Assembly (NCBI GenBank): GCA_963678485.1
Contig: OY782882.1
Location: forward strand, 1,116,001 to 1,180,000
Reading direction: 5' to 3'
Length of the DNA stretch: 64,000 nucleotides
From: CALGYY01 sp963678485
GTDB taxonomy: Bacteria > Bacteroidota > Bacteroidia > Bacteroidales > CAIWKO01
The notes below the pieces were generated by a model. It had not been told where the DNA came from. It did not search any database and worked only from the letters and a program-made list of their open reading frames with translations. The position numbers and the translations under genes were made by a program. Shown here piece after piece: positions 27,301 to 33,003 of the stretch (positions are counted from its first letter, which is position 1; each line of letters starts with the position of its first letter).

Positions 27301-28477
27301 GGTAAACGAAGGTGTATCGCCTTCATACCAGTGGATGGTAAATGGACTTAGTGTCGGTAGTGACAATCCAATATATTCTACTACCGCTTTGGCAAATGGA
27401 GATATAGTTAGTTGCAGGCTTACTTCTTCTGAAGTATGTGCAAGCAATTCTCCTGTACTATCCAATGCAATTACGGTTGTGGTATCCCCGACTCTTCCAG
27501 TTAGTTTAACCATTGAAGCCTTGCCAACAAATGTAATTTGTGAAGGCACAGAAGTGACATTCTCTGCTGTACCGACCAATTCTGGCTTAAGCCCGGTTTA
27601 CCAGTGGTATCTCAATGGAACCGCAGTAGGTATCAATACATCTACTTACACTTCAAGCACGCTGGCAACGGGAGATGTTGTAAACTGTGTACTGACTTCC
27701 TCAGCAGTTTGTGCTGTTGGTTCTCCTGCTACTTCCAATTCGGTTACAATGACAGTTAACCCCGTTCCAATTGCTGAAGCGGGCAATGCACAAACAACCT
27801 GTAGTAATGTTCCGGTTGTTCTTGGCGCAACAGGAGGTGATACTTATGCATGGAGTATTGGAGAAGTTGGTGACACAATTACCGTGAACCCACAAACTTC
27901 AACCACCTATATTGTAACAGTTACTACTAACGGATGTTCTTCTTACGACTTTGTTGATGTGCTTGTTTTAACTGCACCAACAGTAGATCTTGGTATGGAT
28001 ATCATCCTTTGCGGTAACCAAAGTATTACTCTTAACGCCGGTGCCGGCAACCAAAGTTATTTGTGGACAAACGGATCAACGGGACAAACCCTGATTGTTG
28101 ACTCCACTAACTTTGGATTAGGTGCGCACGCTTATGGTGTTGATGTAACTGCTTTCAACGGTTGTCATGGAACTGACACAATCAATGTCACACTGCAGTC
28201 ATGCGCCGGCATCGATGATGTTGCCGACGGATTCCAAATTATCTTCTATCCTAACCCAGTTCACGATGTCCTTACAGTTTCTATCGAAGGTGAACTCACG
28301 GAAGATATTCAGATTTCAGTTCTCGACGTGGTTGGACAAATCACTTACAAGGAAACCATCAAAGCTCAGTCTGCAAAAACACAGCAGATTGACCTTTCAG
28401 CATATCCTGTAGGTGTTTATTATTTGAATGTACAAACCAGCGAACGTTCCTATGTGCACAAGCTTATTGTGAACTAG
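12317..28477 (+). CDS. Giant T9SS-exported protein: lysyl-endopeptidase-like protease plus Ig-like repeats
   Basis: About 5386 residues. The ATG at 12317 is preferred over an in-frame TTG at 12290 because it directly begins a signal peptide (MRKVYFFLVMLGLVFGM...LQAQ). Order of domains (approximate residues): prodomain-like region 25-235; trypsin-fold protease of the lysyl endopeptidase type 240-500 with His290 (TADHC), Asp350 (GGSDFC) and Ser439 (GGSSGSP) as the likely triad; PKD at 518-592, 783-863, 1047-1131 and 1491-1573, separated by three jelly-roll-like modules; PKD-like pair 1316-1488; SprB repeat interrupted by a P-domain 1578-1815; two more SprB repeats to 1979; 31 Ig-like units of ~90 residues with three different 101-residue Ig modules in the middle; two short Cys-containing modules; and a T9SS type A sorting domain (FYPNPVHD ... 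KLIVN) at 5306-5386. It should be exported by Sec and then the type IX system to the surface. A role in adhesion or protein degradation is inference. Confidence 0.93.
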   Translation: MRKVYFFLVMLGLVFGMNLNLQAQISYGGIPASTKFTGEVDDNIDAITITPINVAQVRLEDSMRSGPLWSGRTIPVNVNMENAGTWSTMPDGSAIWRLKISSAGAKAIGVNYDKFYIPVGGQLFLYNASKTQVIGSYTHENNTESGIFSTELIQGESVTLEYIAPLKLTNKVPPTDLQERGYLDGNRIVTQSLSSTVTLSQPQISISEIIYVYRDVPFLAKFDPLRAPQFGASGSCQVNVNCTEGASWQAQKKGVAEIYIKNGTSYGFCSGSLVNTTNNSGTPYFLTADHCHGTPNSSPAEPYASAADMALWQFYFKYESSTCSVGANPSYSTLVGCTLKAMSPIDGGSDFCLVLLNSTPPISYNPYYVGWDRTNTAATSGVGIHHPAGDVKKISTFTSAATTGTFNGGTGLTCATGVHWNVTFVSTPNGHSVTEGGSSGSPLFNQAGRCVGTLSGGSSSCTTPAGANLYGKFYYHWDQMGTLASARLKPWLDPGNTGATTVNGYDPTGYPDFAGNPTTIYEGQTVNFTDITNGATTWSWVFEGGTPATSTVQNPSNIYYYQQGVYKVKLTTSTPLAGTQTTEKVAYITVLPGTPPVSIWCDNFTTTTNWTTSTSGGYPDSWVITSAAPTGSSTSTFGRINSSSMGNYALFDSDALGATGDNEWAHITTTNGIDCSAYGAVTLTFQDYYAKFVDSTLVYVSSDNFVTSKRYVVHPDAANNDLSENPVTQTFDISAAAAGKTNVKIRFTFRSTQDMSTSAGYAYAWMVDDVCLSGVAHGNSLPVPDFTATTSRDISPGQSVSFQDLSQLATSWLWTFEGGTPATSTTQNPTGIVYNTGGYHDVTLTATNQNGSISTTKSYYVHVFDDCSYDDSNIQPNDGFTYYGAPGTYWGYIPGHNGEGITAYADRVEVGNLTGKVKSFIVAVAKADSMQGLTDVTFRIWTDNAGVPGTSLLAQPVKVHTLKAGYLNTINFAPVSVGSSFFVGFTIDYPSNVDTFACYLANGDASRTNTAFVYNGTTWQSFEAKYGSNSSLYILPEFCLDQAASHLPNTDFFASQTEITPGTTISYTDQTTGGPAPTAWSWALTSGTPATSTVQNPPTVTYNTTGIFDASLTATNANGSDAELKGGYIHVAPISSIVYWNFPVASADITADGGITANLTKTLSVSSTVTAPTFATTGASTRCATSTGWDDALTSNDYWIVEFTTTGYTNIKFSSKQMGGATTSPRDFSVYYSADGGNNFGFLCDVPAMTTAGSWTQGVLSNVHLPADCNNQASVMLLWLKTSIVSLNGGTVAVGSATSIDDIMVTGQVCAGTPAAAGTITGPATVCQGQTGVAYSVASVAGATIYNWNLPVGATIASGAYTNSITVDFAQNQAAGNITVQTENLCGLGTMSAAKAITCNPVPVAPGTITGIQSVANGQNGVAYSVTAVPTATSYTWTVPGFATITSGATSNTISVNYACPGDFGNISVHATNGCGAGPESYAKTIAISCPPTANFFASTVQTCPGNSVTFTDISTNNPTSWSWSFPGGTPSTSTVEHPTVTYSTAGVYSVTLTVTNATGSDAETKTNYITIANPGITFTNVNENPAGACNGSSTANGSGASPFTYSWGFIDSTHIFNGLTTSVEASTNVILNNGTRNFNATVSGVGNLDGVTYYLDQVCMYITEARDQDLVLTAVSPQGQSVILVAQNVITGANLGNGTTQVCFTQAAASAIGSGTVVAPYIASPGPLWKPSGAATLNTFNTGQSPNGTWKLRIQDAAAAGGNGVLNSWTLKFNSHISNSVQTLTNLCSGNYTVTVTDASGCTSSQTTTITAAVPVSATISASTNVSCFGGNNGSATVSASGGTSPYTYDWAPNGFTGDGTVTYSALTAGTYTVTVTDALSGTATTSIIITAPAQLTATISAKTNATCAASNNGSATVTAGGGTSPYTYDWAPNGYTGDGTITYSALIPGTYTVTISDNKSCTATTSTTITAANADAPVSVSIAAVPAGAICAGTSVTFTATPTNPGTTPTYQWRVNGVAVGTNSTTYTSTTLAQGNVVTCQLTSNATCATGSPATSNSITMTVNAVPTVSATATPTTICNGSSSSLAGTGATTYAWMPGSLSGTPVSVSPTTTTTYTVTGTTSGCTGSNTVTVTVNLTAAVSVSIAAVPVGAICSGTSVTFTATPTNGGAAPTYSWRVNGTAVGTGTTYTSTTLATSDIVTCVLTSNVTCPTGNPATSNAITMTVNPNLPASVSIAAVPSGAICSGTSVTFTATPTNGGTTPTYSWRVNGTAVGTGTTYTSTTLSSSDIVTCVMTSNATCATGSPATSNAITMTVNPNLPASVSIAAVPAGAICTGTSVTFAASPTNGGTTPTYSWRVNGTAVGTGTTYTSTTLANSDIVTCVMTSNATCATGSPATSNAITMTVNSTLPASVSIAAVPAGAICSGTSVTFTATPTNGGTTPTYSWRVNGTAVGTGATYTSTTLATSDVVTCVMTSNAGCATGSPATSNAITMTVNPNLPASVTIAAVPTGAICSGTSVTFTATPTNGGTTPTYSWRVNGTAVGTGNTYTSTTLANTNVVTCVMTSNATCATGSPATSNAITMTVNPNLPASVSIAAVPAGAICSGTSVTFTATPTNGGTTPTYSWRVNGTAVGTGSTYTSTTLASSDIVTCVMTSNATCATGSPATSNAITMTVNPNLPASVSIAAVPAGAICTGTSVTFTASPTNGGTTPTYSWRVNGTAVGTGTTYTSTTLANSDIVTCVMTSNATCATGSPATSNAITMTVNSTLPASVSIAAVPAGAICSGTSVTFTATPTNGGTTPTYSWRVNGTAVGTGATYTSTTLATSDVVTCVMTSNAGCATGSPATSNAITMTVNPNLPASVTIAAVPAGAICSGTSVTFTATPTNGGTTPTYSWRVNGTAVGTGTTYTSTTLANSDIVTCIMTSNATCATGSPATSNAITMTVNPNLPASVTIAAVPAGAICSGTSVTFTATPTNGGTTPTYSWRVNGTAVGTGTTYTSTTLASSDIVTCVMTSNASCATGSPATSNAITMTVNPNLPASVTIAGVPAGAICSGTSVTFTATPTNGGTTPTYSWRVNGTAVGTGSTYTSTTLANTNVVTCVMTSNATCATGSPATSNAITMTVNSNLPASVSIAAVPSGAICSGTSVTFTATPTNGGTTPTYSWRVNGTAVGTGSTYTSTTLANTDVVTCVMTSNATCATGSPATSNAITMTVNPNLPASVSIAAVPAGAICPGTSVTFTATPTNGGTTPTYSWRVNGTAVGTGTTYASTTLVNSDIITCVMTSNATCATGSPATSNAVTMIVNQAPSITSDPGNSTIGSGGNTSFSVTATGAGLTYQWQLSTDGGGSYNNITAAGTNPVYSNWTTATLGVSGVIAGNNGYRYRCIVSGTCAPSATSLGAILTVNNAPAITSHPSSVAVCAGLNTSFSVVASGTITGYQWQLSTDGGSSFNNISAAGTNPVYSNWTTATLNLTGVVVGNNAYQYRCVVTGPIPPDATSNAATLTVNTPPSIGTQPSPATLCEGTNTSFTVAATGTISGYQWQLSTDGGGTYNNITAAGTSPTYSGWTTATLGVTGVAASNNGYRYRCVVSGPCTPAATSTGVIMTVNPNVPASVSIAAVPAGAICAGTSVTFTATPTNGGTTPTYSWRVNGTAVGTGVSYTTTTLANTDIVTCVMTSNASCVTGSPATSNAITMTVNPNLPASVSIAAVPAGAICAGTSVTFTASPTNGGTTPTYSWRVNGTAVGTGTTLTSTTLANTDVVTCVMTSNATCATGSPATSNAITMVVNPSLAASVSIAAVPAGSICTGTSVTFTATPTNGGTTPTYSWRVNGTAVGTGSTYTSSTLSNLDAVTCVMTSNATCATGSPATSNVINMSVSSSLVASVSISAAPAGAICTGTSVTFTAVPTNGGTTPTYSWKINGTAVGTGSTYTSTTLSNSDVVTCVMTSNAGCVTGSPATSNAITMVVNTSLPASVSIAASPATTVCAGTNVTFTATPVNGGVTPSYQWYINGSPVGTNSATYSSTSLSSGNIVSCVMTSSTACASGSPATSNNIIMTINPNVPAMVSIAGSPSGTICAGTSVTFTATPINGGTTPTYQWYVNGVSVGTGSTYSSSALSNADAVTSVMTSNASCVTGNPATSNVINMSVNPSMPVSVSIAALPSTTICSGTNVTFNATPVNGGSSPIYQWYVNGSAVGTNSASFSTTTLTSGSNVSCILTSSEGCATASPATSNVITMVVNPNLPASVSIAASPSGAICAGTSVTFTASPTNGGSSPSYNWQVNGSSVGTGTTYTSSTLATSDVINCVMTSNATCATGSPATSNIIAMIVNPNVPASISIAASPAGAICTGTSVTFTASPVNGGSSPTYQWRVNGTGVGTGASYTSTTLTNGDVVSCVMTSNASCATGSPATSNSVTMSVNPSLPVGVSIAAVPSGSICSGTNVTFTATGTNAGSSPTYAWAVNGISAGSNMATFSSNTLANGDVVTCTLTSNLSCTSGNPATSNAISMTVTPSMPASVSISASPTGAICEGTPVNFTASPVNGGTTPSYQWMINSVVVSAGNTYTSSGIINGDVISCSMTSNLGCVTGSPATSNSLTMSVNSTAPVSASIIASPSGAVCPGTNVTFVAVATNGGSSPSYQWLVNGTPNGTTSMTFSSSSLNDADQVSCIVTSNASCAGGSPATSNIITMSVTPVVAAAVNISATPAGSICQGTPVTITATPSGGGTSPAYQWVMNGVVVGNGTSYSSSTFADNDQVICVMASNASCATGSPAISNPLIMDVNPILAVGVSISANPAGTVCSGTTVTFTANAIDAGANPTYQWKINGINVGGNSPTYTNGALSTGDIVSCTLTATAPCATGSPASSNVISMNIVPSVAVSVSIAASPSETICSGTSVTFTASPSNEGTTPTYQWLINGVYAGSGLTLTTSALANGDNVKCILTSSEICPSGSPATSNIINMVVNPSVVAGVSIVSDASATVCQGTLVTFTATPVNEGVSPSYQWMVNGLSVGSDNPIYSTTALANGDIVSCRLTSSEVCASNSPVLSNAITVVVSPTLPVSLTIEALPTNVICEGTEVTFSAVPTNSGLSPVYQWYLNGTAVGINTSTYTSSTLATGDVVNCVLTSSAVCAVGSPATSNSVTMTVNPVPIAEAGNAQTTCSNVPVVLGATGGDTYAWSIGEVGDTITVNPQTSTTYIVTVTTNGCSSYDFVDVLVLTAPTVDLGMDIILCGNQSITLNAGAGNQSYLWTNGSTGQTLIVDSTNFGLGAHAYGVDVTAFNGCHGTDTINVTLQSCAGIDDVADGFQIIFYPNPVHDVLTVSIEGELTEDIQISVLDVVGQITYKETIKAQSAKTQQIDLSAYPVGVYYLNVQTSERSYVHKLIVN
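17060..17760 (+). other. P-domain module nested inside an SprB repeat
   Basis: The first half of an SprB repeat (CNGSSTANGSGASPFTYSWG, about 17087-17146) and its second half (LTNLCSGNYTVTVTDASGC, about 17672-17728) are separated by ~500 bp coding for a proprotein-convertase P-domain-like module (DQDLVLTAVSPQGQSVILV, SPNGTWKLRIQD, NSWTLKF). Neighbouring intact SprB repeats at 17762-18000 and 18001-18250 show the uninterrupted arrangement. Confidence 0.7.
18257..22247 (+). repeat. Tandem 270-bp Ig-like repeat array, block 1 (14 units)
   Basis: Unit 1 (18257) is followed by one unrelated Ig-like module, then units 2-14 run with an exact 270-bp period from 18746. Each encodes a ~90-residue Ig-like module: SVSIAAVPAGAICSGTSVTF, PTYSWRVNG, VTCVMTSNATCATGSPATSN. 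Most units from 19016 on are close to identical in protein and differ mainly in the few residues before TYTSTTL. Each has three cysteines. The near-identity implies recent expansion or continuing gene conversion. Confidence 0.95.
19261..21015 (+). repeat. Higher-order duplication: 675-bp copies offset by 1080 bp
   Basis: Segment 19261-19935 and segment 20341-21015 are about 98% identical (11 differences counted by eye), while adjacent 270-bp units in the array differ considerably more. The offset of 1080 bp is exactly four units, so a block of units was duplicated as a whole after the units had diverged. Confidence 0.88.
22243..23148 (+). repeat. Three 303-bp Ig-like modules interrupting the main array
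   Basis: Three consecutive ~101-residue modules starting near 22243, 22543 and 22846 share YQWQLSTDGG, NWTTATL and YRYRC motifs. They are clearly a different Ig-like family from the 90-residue units on both sides and similar to one another, so they were amplified separately. Confidence 0.88.
23165..27772 (+). repeat. Diverged Ig-like repeat array, block 2 (17 units)
   Basis: Seventeen ~90-residue units of the same family as block 1. The first four stay close to the block 1 consensus (YSWRVNG). Later ones drift towards a YQWxxNG form and vary at most positions. The gradient from near-identical central units to diverged C-terminal units suggests amplification focused on the centre. One unit near 24690 has VTS instead of VTC and so lacks its second cysteine. 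Confidence 0.92.
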
Positions 28478-28500
28478 TACGCTGAACTAATAATCAAAAA

Positions 28501-28528
28501 CGGGACTCGAATGAGTCCCGTTTTTTTT
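28501..28528 (+). terminator. Rho-independent terminator of the giant gene
   Basis: An 8-bp GC-rich perfect stem (CGGGACTC/GAGTCCCG) with a GAAT loop is followed by eight T residues, 23 bp after the stop codon. Confidence 0.93.
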
Positions 28529-28783
28529 GCACATAACCGAGATAGAATTACTTCATTATGAATCATAACATCACCTACTCAAGGAAACCAAGCTAAGTAA
28601 TCTAAACGATGAATGTAATATTTCAGTCAATGATATATACTAATCACGGGCATAAAACCAAGGGGAATGTCCTGCACCCAATATTCTAGCTCGATAGGGC
28701 GTTGAATTAGTTCCCCAAACGTTCGCAGGATGGCTTGTCAAATGATTTTAATTTGCCTTCGGTTCTTGAAAACCAAAGCTCAT
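28529..28783. other. Non-coding region between converging genes
   Basis: No ORF or RNA gene is seen. The sequence at 28731-28790 (TGGCTTGT ... GGTTC ... AGCTCA) weakly resembles 10116-10164 and may be a decayed dispersed repeat. The rest has no recognisable structure. Confidence 0.5.
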
Positions 28784-28814
28784 AAAAAAAATGGGTGACA
28801 GTAATCTGCCACCC
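28784..28814 (-). terminator. Rho-independent terminator of secA
   Basis: On the minus strand an 8-bp stem (arms 28807-28814 and 28793-28800, one G-U pair) with a 6-nt loop is followed by a run of seven or more T residues. It lies 31 bp past the secA stop codon and faces the terminator of the converging giant gene. Confidence 0.85.
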
Positions 28815-28845
28815 AATTATCAATATCTAATAAATTGATATATTA

Positions 28846-31800
28846 TTAAACCTCGTTTTGTCCATGACAGCTTTTGTATTTCTTCCCGCTACCGCAAGGA
28901 CAAGGATCATTACGACCCACCTTTTTCTCAACTTTTATTGGTTGTGTCTTTTGTGGTTCGTTTGTTCGTTGATTGCGAACTTCAGACATAGAATCGTCGC
29001 GACCCGTTTTCAATTTACTCATATCATTACGCTGTGGACGCTGCGCTTCCTTAACGTTATCGCTGTTGTTCCATGGCAAATCGCCCTTATACAGGAATGA
29101 AACTATGTCGTTGTTCACCTTCTGCAACATACGTTTGAATAAATTAAACGATTCAAGCTTATAGATCAATAATGGATCTTTCTGCTCGTACGTGGCACTT
29201 TGTACCGATTGTTTCAGGTCATCCATCTCACGTAAGTGATCTTTCCATGCATCATCAATGATAGAAAGCGTGATTCCTTTTTCGATTGCTAAAATCACCT
29301 CTTTGCCTTTATTTTCATATGACTTTTTAAGATTGGCAATAGTGTTCAGTGTTTTGTGACCATCAGTAATAGGAATAGCAATATTTTCATAATGTTTAGG
29401 ATTATTCAGATAAACATCCTCAACAATAGGATATGCCTGTAATGCAATAATTTCAGACTTCTTTTTATAGTTCTCGAAATTCAGCTCATAAAACTGATCT
29501 GTTAATTCGTCAGCATTGGCAGAGAAGAATTCCTTTTCAGTAACCGGACTCTCGATACCGAAGTTTGTGAGCAATTCAAATTTAAATCCTTCGTAATCGC
29601 CACTTTCCAGATGGTCATTTACTATTTGCTCAGTAACATCATAGAAATTATTAGCAATATCAACAGCTAAACGATCACCAAATAGGGCATGATGACGCTT
29701 GGCATAAATTACCTCGCGTTGAGAATTCATCACATCATCATATTCAAGCAAACGTTTACGAATTCCAAAGTTGTTTTCCTCAACTTTCTTTTGTGCACGT
29801 TCAATGCTTTTGGTAATCATGGAATGTTGAATTACCTCGCCTTCCTTCAATCCCAAAGTATCCATAATACGGGCAATACGTTCAGAACCGAACATACGCA
29901 TTAGATCATCTTCGAGGGAAACATAAAACTGCGAAGTTCCGGGGTCACCCTGTCGTCCAGCACGACCACGCAACTGGCGGTCAACGCGGCGTGATTCGTG
30001 ACGCTCGGTACCAATAATCGCCAAACCGCCAGCATCCTTAACTCCCGGTCCCAGCTTAATGTCAGTACCACGACCGGCCATATTTGTTGCAATGGTCACA
30101 GTGCCTGCATATCCAGCCTCTGCAACGATATCAGCTTCTTTCTGATGCAATTTTGCATTCAGCACATTATGCTTGATGCGTCGCAGTTTTAGCATTTTGC
30201 TAAGCAATTCCGAGATTTCGACAGAAGTTGTACCCACCAACACAGGACGGCCGGCCGTTACAAGATTGCTTATCTCATCAATGACTGCATTATATTTTTC
30301 TCGTTTTGTTTTAAAGACCATGTCCTGCATGTCTTTCCTGACTATAGGACGATTGGTTGGAATGACCACCACATCTAATTTATAGATATCCCAAAACTCC
30401 CCGGCTTCTGTTTCAGCAGTACCTGTCATACCGGCCAGTTTCTTATACATTCGGAAGTAGTTCTGCAATGTAATGGTGGCGTATGTTTGCGTTGCAGCTT
30501 CAACTTTTACATTTTCTTTTGCCTCGATAGCCTGATGCAATCCATCAGAGTACCTTCTTCCTTCGAGGATACGACCGGTTTGCTCATCAACAATTTTAAT
30601 TTTATTATCGATGATCACATACTCCACATCGATTTCAAACAGTGCATATGCTTTGAGCAGCTGATTGACGGTATGCACGCGGTCGGATTTAATTTCATAA
30701 TCCTGTAGCAGCACACTTTTCCTTTTCACCTTTTCCGCGTCACTTAAATTGGAACGTTCCATTTCAGCAATCTCGCTTCCAATATCAGGAAGGATAAAGA
30801 AACGCTGGTCTTCAAGATCCTTTGATACAAGATCAAATCCTTTATCAGTAAGGTCTATTGCATTATTTTTTTCATCGATAACAAAGAATAATTCATCATT
30901 TACAATATGCATATTCTTTGACTGCTCCGCCATGTAGAAGTTCTCGGTGCGCTGCATTAATGCACGCATTCCAGGCTCAGAAAGAAATTTAATTAAGGCT
31001 TTATTCTTCGGCAACCCATGATGTGCACGAAGCAGAAGTTTTCCGCCTTCTTTCTCGTTTTCGCTATTTGAGGAGTCGGACAATAATTTTTTTGCTTCAG
31101 CTAAAATGTTTGTGACTAAATTACGCTGAGCATTGTAAAGCTTCATAACAAAGGGCTTCAGCTCATCAAATTCCTGATTGTCGCCTTTGGGTGTAGGTCC
31201 GGAAATGATCAATGGCGTACGTGCATCATCAATCAACACGGAGTCGACCTCATCCACAATCGTATAATTGTGAACGCGCTGAACTAATTCCTCCGGGCTA
31301 CGAGCCATATTGTCGCGCAAATAATCAAAACCAAATTCATTGTTGGTACCATAAGTAATATCTGCGAGATAAGCATTGCGTCTATCGTCGCTATTCGGCT
31401 CATGGCGGTCGATACAGTCAACACTAAGACCATGGAACTGGAACAACAATCCCATCCACTCAGAGTCACGTTTTGCGAGATAATCATTAACTGTAACAAC
31501 GTGCACACCCTTTCCCGGTAAGGCATTCAGGTACATCGGCAATGTTGCCACCAATGTTTTTCCTTCACCAGTAGCCATTTCAGAGATTTTCCCCTGATGA
31601 AGAACAATCCCCCCAATGAGCTGGACATCGTAATGAACCATATCCCAGGTAATCATATTCCCGCCGGCCATCCAGGTGTTATTATACACTGCTTTATCAC
31701 CAAAAATATTTACGTGATCATATCTGGCTGCGAGATTACGATCCATTTCTGTGGCTGTTACTTCCACCTTTTCATTCTCTTTGAAACGGCGGGCCGTTTC

Positions 31801-32148
31801 CTTCATAACGGCAAAAGCGGCAGGAAGGATTTCGTTAAGCACTTCTTCGATTTGTCCATCGATGCGTTTGCCCACCTGGTCTATTTGCCTGAAAAGATCT
31901 TCTTTGGCGTCAATGGCAATGTCAGGATCATTCTCTGCCAGGTCTTTCAAACGAGCTACTTCAGCTTCTTCTTCGGCGATACGTTCGGCAATGAGTTGAC
32001 GAAATTGTATGGTTTCTGCGCGCAAATCATCTGTGGAAAGAACTTTAACCCGTTCATATTCAACATGAATCTGCTCCACGATATGTGCAATGCTTTTAAT
32101 ATCACGTTGGGATTTATTGCCCAACATTTTTTTGATTAAATCAAACAT
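28846..32148 (-). CDS. secA: SecA, preprotein translocase ATPase
   Basis: A 1100-residue SecA, longer than the ~900 residues of Proteobacteria but normal for Bacteroidota. Walker A (MATGEGKT) and the VDEVDSVLIDDARTPLIISGP segment of the first helicase domain are intact, as are MAGRGTDI and the QLRGRAGRQGDPG region of the second. The C-terminal tail ends in a zinc-binding SEC-C motif (CPCGSGKKYKSCH). SecA drives Sec-dependent export of unfolded preproteins through SecYEG, the first step for all signal-peptide proteins in this window. Monocistronic, with its own -7 box and terminator. Confidence 0.98.
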   Translation of the reverse strand: MFDLIKKMLGNKSQRDIKSIAHIVEQIHVEYERVKVLSTDDLRAETIQFRQLIAERIAEEEAEVARLKDLAENDPDIAIDAKEDLFRQIDQVGKRIDGQIEEVLNEILPAAFAVMKETARRFKENEKVEVTATEMDRNLAARYDHVNIFGDKAVYNNTWMAGGNMITWDMVHYDVQLIGGIVLHQGKISEMATGEGKTLVATLPMYLNALPGKGVHVVTVNDYLAKRDSEWMGLLFQFHGLSVDCIDRHEPNSDDRRNAYLADITYGTNNEFGFDYLRDNMARSPEELVQRVHNYTIVDEVDSVLIDDARTPLIISGPTPKGDNQEFDELKPFVMKLYNAQRNLVTNILAEAKKLLSDSSNSENEKEGGKLLLRAHHGLPKNKALIKFLSEPGMRALMQRTENFYMAEQSKNMHIVNDELFFVIDEKNNAIDLTDKGFDLVSKDLEDQRFFILPDIGSEIAEMERSNLSDAEKVKRKSVLLQDYEIKSDRVHTVNQLLKAYALFEIDVEYVIIDNKIKIVDEQTGRILEGRRYSDGLHQAIEAKENVKVEAATQTYATITLQNYFRMYKKLAGMTGTAETEAGEFWDIYKLDVVVIPTNRPIVRKDMQDMVFKTKREKYNAVIDEISNLVTAGRPVLVGTTSVEISELLSKMLKLRRIKHNVLNAKLHQKEADIVAEAGYAGTVTIATNMAGRGTDIKLGPGVKDAGGLAIIGTERHESRRVDRQLRGRAGRQGDPGTSQFYVSLEDDLMRMFGSERIARIMDTLGLKEGEVIQHSMITKSIERAQKKVEENNFGIRKRLLEYDDVMNSQREVIYAKRHHALFGDRLAVDIANNFYDVTEQIVNDHLESGDYEGFKFELLTNFGIESPVTEKEFFSANADELTDQFYELNFENYKKKSEIIALQAYPIVEDVYLNNPKHYENIAIPITDGHKTLNTIANLKKSYENKGKEVILAIEKGITLSIIDDAWKDHLREMDDLKQSVQSATYEQKDPLLIYKLESFNLFKRMLQKVNNDIVSFLYKGDLPWNNSDNVKEAQRPQRNDMSKLKTGRDDSMSEVRNQRTNEPQKTQPIKVEKKVGRNDPCPCGSGKKYKSCHGQNEV

Positions 32149-32183
32149 AGATATAGAATATTATAATATTATTTCAGAACCCG

Positions 32184-32191
32184 CAAAAGTA
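32184..32191 (-). promoter_or_regulatory. -7 box upstream of secA
   Basis: Minus-strand TACTTTTG, 35 bp upstream of the secA start codon, matches TAnnTTTG. Confidence 0.5.
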
Positions 32192-32255
32192 CAATAAATT
32201 TGGCAAATTATGAGGCAGAATCTGGGGTAAGAAAAGAAATTTATCAGAAAACCCC

Positions 32256-32284
32256 TTGTGCATAAGAAAATTTTTCTACCTTTG
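32256..32284 (+). promoter_or_regulatory. Promoter of the rpsF-rpsR-rplI operon
   Basis: TACCTTTG (32277-32284) matches the Bacteroidota -7 element and a TTG at 32256-32258 stands about 18 bp upstream in the -33 region. This is the best promoter match in the window and lies 48 bp upstream of rpsF. Confidence 0.65.
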
Positions 32285-32332
32285 CACTCCATTTTTAACT
32301 AACACATTATTAATCATTAATCCAAAAGAACA

Positions 32333-32686
32333 ATGGTACGTCAGTACGAAACCGTTTTCATCATGACTCCCGTTTTATCTGAAGACCAGGTAAAGGAAAC
32401 GGTAAAAAAGTTCTCGGATTTTCTCACCTCTAAAGGTGCCGAGATCGTTTACCAGAACAATTGGGGGCTTCGGAAGCTTGCTTATCCGATCCAGAAAAAG
32501 TCCACAGGTTTTTATCATCTTATCGAGTTTAAAGCCGAGGGCAGTGTAATTAACGAGCTTGAAGTTACTTTCAAGCGTGACGAGCGGGTAATCCGTTTCC
32601 TCACCATGGTGCTCAACAAGCATTCCCTTGCTTACAACGAGAAGAAAAGGGCAGAGCGCATGAAAAAAGAAAATGCCGAAGCCTGA
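32333..32686 (+). CDS. rpsF: 30S ribosomal protein S6
   Basis: A 117-residue S6 with the typical start (VRQYETVFIMTPVL) and the family's NNWGLRKLAYPIQKKSTGFYHLIEF core. S6 binds S18 and the central domain of 16S rRNA. It is first in the conserved rpsF-rpsR-rplI operon, with 24 bp to rpsR. Confidence 0.98.
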   Translation: MVRQYETVFIMTPVLSEDQVKETVKKFSDFLTSKGAEIVYQNNWGLRKLAYPIQKKSTGFYHLIEFKAEGSVINELEVTFKRDERVIRFLTMVLNKHSLAYNEKKRAERMKKENAEA

Positions 32687-32710
32687 TATTAACCTTTAAA
32701 GTAAACGATC

Positions 32711-32986
32711 ATGAGCGCACAACAAGCCGATAGTGAAATCAGATATCTAACCCCCATCGCGGTAGATGTCAAAAAAAAGAAATATTGCCGTTTCAAAAAA
32801 CTGGGCATCAAGTACATTGACTATAAAGATGCAGACTTCCTGCTGAAATTCGTTAATGAACAGGGAAAAATTCTGCCACGCAGAATTACCGGTACTTCTG
32901 TTAAGTATCAACGGAAATTGGCCAAAGCCATCAAACGTGCACGCCACCTTTCCTTACTCCCATATGTAGGTGATTTATTAAAGTAA
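32711..32986 (+). CDS. rpsR: 30S ribosomal protein S18
   Basis: A 91-residue S18 with the signature KYCRFKKLGIKYIDYKDADFL and RRITGTSVKYQRKLAKAIKRARHL. It partners S6 in the platform of the small subunit. Located between rpsF and rplI, as in most bacteria; the gap to rplI is 17 bp. Confidence 0.98.
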   Translation: MSAQQADSEIRYLTPIAVDVKKKKYCRFKKLGIKYIDYKDADFLLKFVNEQGKILPRRITGTSVKYQRKLAKAIKRARHLSLLPYVGDLLK

Positions 32987-33003
32987 TTTTAGGAGATTAT
33001 CCA

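Noticed and set aside
18886..27579. Many minus-strand ORFs of 60-170 codons reading V-P-L-V-G-V-A-V-K-V-T-L and similar
   Set aside because: They repeat every 270 bp and are simply the antisense of the Ig-like repeats, where stop codons happen to be avoided. No promoter, start context or independent conservation.
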